In this document: one piece after another, positions 43,303 through 44,704 of the stretch
How the letters are laid out: each line of letters begins with the position of its first letter
Position numbering within the stretch: position 1 is the first letter of the stretch
Assembly: GCA_002375765.1 (NCBI GenBank)
Contig: DFMV01000008.1
Span: 28,523 to 73,226, forward strand
Origin: Rhizobiales bacterium UBA3584
GTDB lineage: Bacteria > Pseudomonadota > Alphaproteobacteria > Rhizobiales > Devosiaceae
DNA length: 44,704 nucleotides
Direction of reading: 5' to 3'
Notes under the pieces: generated by a model
Told to the model about the DNA's origin: nothing
Seen by the model: the letters and a program-made list of their open reading frames with translations, nothing else
Database searches by the model: none
Program-made: the position numbers and the translations under genes

Positions 43303-44599
43303 GCGGGGCGAGCAGGGCTTCGATTTTTTCGGCGATGCGCAGAACCGTCCAGTCGTGCCCGCCGGGGGCGAAGATCATCAGGCCAGTGGCGAGGGGCTGG
43401 CCGGCGTGCATCGGCACGGTGGCGGCGCAGCCATCGAGGAAATTGACCGCCGAGGGGTTACGGAGCATCAAGCCGTTGAGGCGGTCGAAATCGGCTTTCA
43501 CATCGGCAATCAGCGGCGCGACCGTGGGCACGGTGGGGGCAATCAGGACATCGAAATCTTCCGCCTGAGCGGAAAAGGCGGCGATGGCGGATGCGCGTTG
43601 GGCGCGGGCTTCCGCCTCGTCCTGTGGCGTAAAACCCTGTGCGGCGCGGATGCGGCGCAAAACGTTTGGGTCTCCCGCGGTTTCCATGCGGTCGAGATGG
43701 CTGGCGTGGATGCGATAGGCTTCGGAGGCAACGATGACGCGATTGCTGTTGCCGAACCCATCGAGCATGGGCAGGTCGATTTCGGTCAGCGCAAAGCCAT
43801 TGGCGGCCAGAGTGGCGATGGCGCGCTGAAAATCGGCGGCGACCTGGGTATCGAGCCCTTCTGTCAGGAAGCCGGTGGCGATGCCGATGCGCAGGGTTTT
43901 GCGCTGTTGCGGCGGCGGCATCGTGGCGGAAAGGACGGCGTGAACGGCGCTGCACTGGCTTGTCGTGTGGGCCAGCGGGCCGATGCTGTCGCAGCTCTGG
44001 GAGAGCGGAAACGCGCCATCGAGCGGGACGGCGGACTGGGTGGGCTTGAAGCCGCACAGCCCGTTGAGCGCCGCGGGAATGCGGACCGAGCCGCCGGTGT
44101 CGGTGCCCAGCGCGATATCGGCGATGCCCAGGGCGACCGACAAAGCGCCGCCCGAGGTCGATCCGCCTGATATCCGGGCGGGGTCGAAAATGTTGCCGGG
44201 GTCGCCGAAATGGGGGTTGAGGCCGACGCCGGAAAAGGCAAATTCGCTCATTGTGGTGCGGCCGCACCCGAGGGCCCCGGCGGCCCGCAGGCGACCGACT
44301 GCGGTTGCATCGGCGCTGGCCGGTGGGGCATCGGCAAGAATGGCCGAGCCGGCCGAGGTTACCTGGCCCTTTTCGTCGAACAGATCCTTGATCGAGACCA
44401 GGATGGCTGCCAGTGGGCCCTTCCTGCGCTCGGTGTTACCGTCGAGGGCCCCGGCCTCGGCCATGATCCGGTCGGCGTCGAACTGGGTGAAGACCGAGCG
44501 CCGGACGGCGGGCTCCAGACCCATGGCGATGTCGATGGCGCGGCGGGCGCGGTCCCTGGCGCTTGCGGCGGAGTTGCGGAGCGGGGAGATGTCGGCCAT
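43268..44599 (-). CDS. Amidase-signature family amidase
   Basis: Ser-cisSer-Lys hydrolase of 443 residues. Lys71 lies in SIKDLFD, Ser147 in SGGSTSGGALS and the nucleophile Ser171 in GTDTGGSVRIPAALNG, followed by LCGFKPTQ. It cleaves an amide, or possibly a urea-type bond, in the cytoplasm; members include GatA-like, AtzF-like and aryl-amide amidases. No GatB or GatC is nearby, so a tRNA amidotransferase role is unlikely. It runs opposite to the importer cluster, and its 3' end overlaps the IclR gene by 35 bases. Antisense interference between them is therefore possible. Likely a second amide-cleaving step of the same scavenging system. Confidence 0.9.
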   Translation of the reverse strand: MADISPLRNSAASARDRARRAIDIAMGLEPAVRRSVFTQFDADRIMAEAGALDGNTERRKGPLAAILVSIKDLFDEKGQVTSAGSAILADAPPASADATAVGRLRAAGALGCGRTTMSEFAFSGVGLNPHFGDPGNIFDPARISGGSTSGGALSVALGIADIALGTDTGGSVRIPAALNGLCGFKPTQSAVPLDGAFPLSQSCDSIGPLAHTTSQCSAVHAVLSATMPPPQQRKTLRIGIATGFLTEGLDTQVAADFQRAIATLAANGFALTEIDLPMLDGFGNSNRVIVASEAYRIHASHLDRMETAGDPNVLRRIRAAQGFTPQDEAEARAQRASAIAAFSAQAEDFDVLIAPTVPTVAPLIADVKADFDRLNGLMLRNPSAVNFLDGCAATVPMHAGQPLATGLMIFAPGGHDWTVLRIAEKIEALLAPLSATSPDAGQY

Positions 44600-44638
44600 T
44601 GCAGCGATCCAGAGGTTTAGGGTTCTGGTGTCCTAGCA

Positions 44639-44669
44639 GGGTTTTATGCTGGCGCGCACGCCAAAACCC
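44639..44669. terminator. Two-tier hairpin upstream of the amidase gene
   Basis: GGGTTTT (44639-44645) and AAAACCC (44663-44669) enclose an inner TGGCG-CGCA-CGCCA stem. On the minus strand it would lie in the leader or promoter region of the amidase. It may instead end a transcript entering from the right edge. The rest of 44600-44704 shows no gene. Confidence 0.45.
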
Positions 44670-44704
44670 CCGACGGTCAAAGACCTCGGGCTATGATCGC
44701 CATT

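Overview
The window looks like chromosomal DNA of a GC-rich alphaproteobacterium. I would guess Hyphomicrobiales, near Devosia or Pelagibacterium. This rests on gene style only: Ugp, TAXI-TRAP, TTT and Opp uptake systems, SorC/IclR/LysR regulators, a BigR-type sulfide operon, many acidic binding proteins and ATGA/TGATG gene overlaps. The genus is an inference. No rRNA, tRNA, CRISPR array, insertion sequence or phage gene was seen. Coding density is high. The one clear ruin is an MFS exporter pseudogene at 18.5-19.1 kb.

Layout. (1) 1-4.2 kb: a ugpBAE-type ABC uptake operon on the minus strand, cut off at the left edge, divergent from a SorC-family regulator with an 11-bp inverted repeat between them. 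(2) 4.2-8.5 kb: a minus-strand sulfide/persulfide operon in transcription order persulfide dioxygenase, BigR/SqrR-type ArsR repressor, two half-size YeeE/YedE proteins, a DUF442-type phosphatase/sulfurtransferase-like protein and a SulP anion transporter with STAS domain. A promoter overlapped by an inverted repeat lies upstream. (3) 8.7-13.2 kb: plus-strand secreted alpha/beta hydrolase, AraC regulator, epoxide hydrolase and an orphan family-5 binding protein. (4) 13.5-18.2 kb: a LysR protein with two DNA-binding domains, convergent with a four-gene operon encoding a VOC-type extradiol dioxygenase, 4-oxalomesaconate hydratase (PIG-L type), CHA aldolase and 4-oxalomesaconate tautomerase. This is a gallate/protocatechuate-4,5-type lower pathway. 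(5) 19.2-27.1 kb: a DUF1932 dehydrogenase, a cytoplasmic gamma-glutamyltransferase-like enzyme, a tripartite tricarboxylate transporter with fused TctA-TctB, and a ThDP enzyme, followed by a convergent LysR gene. (6) 28.2-32.7 kb: a TetR regulator with a palindromic operator, a TAXI-TRAP transporter and a 2-pyrone-4,6-dicarboxylate hydrolase (LigI type). LigI feeds the same intermediates handled in region 4. (7) 32.7-33.7 kb: a CDF metal exporter. (8) 33.9-44.6 kb: a complete Opp/Dpp-type importer interleaved with a metallo-amidohydrolase, a RidA-type protein, a SelA-like PLP enzyme, an IclR regulator and a convergent amidase.

How the parts work together. Region 2 would oxidise and export sulfide-derived sulfur. 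Regions 4 and 6 together can take a ring-cleavage product or pyrone dicarboxylate to pyruvate and oxaloacetate. Region 8 reads as one scavenging system: import an amide- or peptide-like compound, hydrolyse it, eliminate the amine with a PLP enzyme and clear the reactive imine with RidA. I find no described pathway that matches region 8 as a whole, so it is my best candidate for an undescribed system.

A recurring detail is a strong hairpin between binding-protein and permease genes in three unrelated transport operons (Ugp, TTT, Opp). This fits differential expression of the binding protein.
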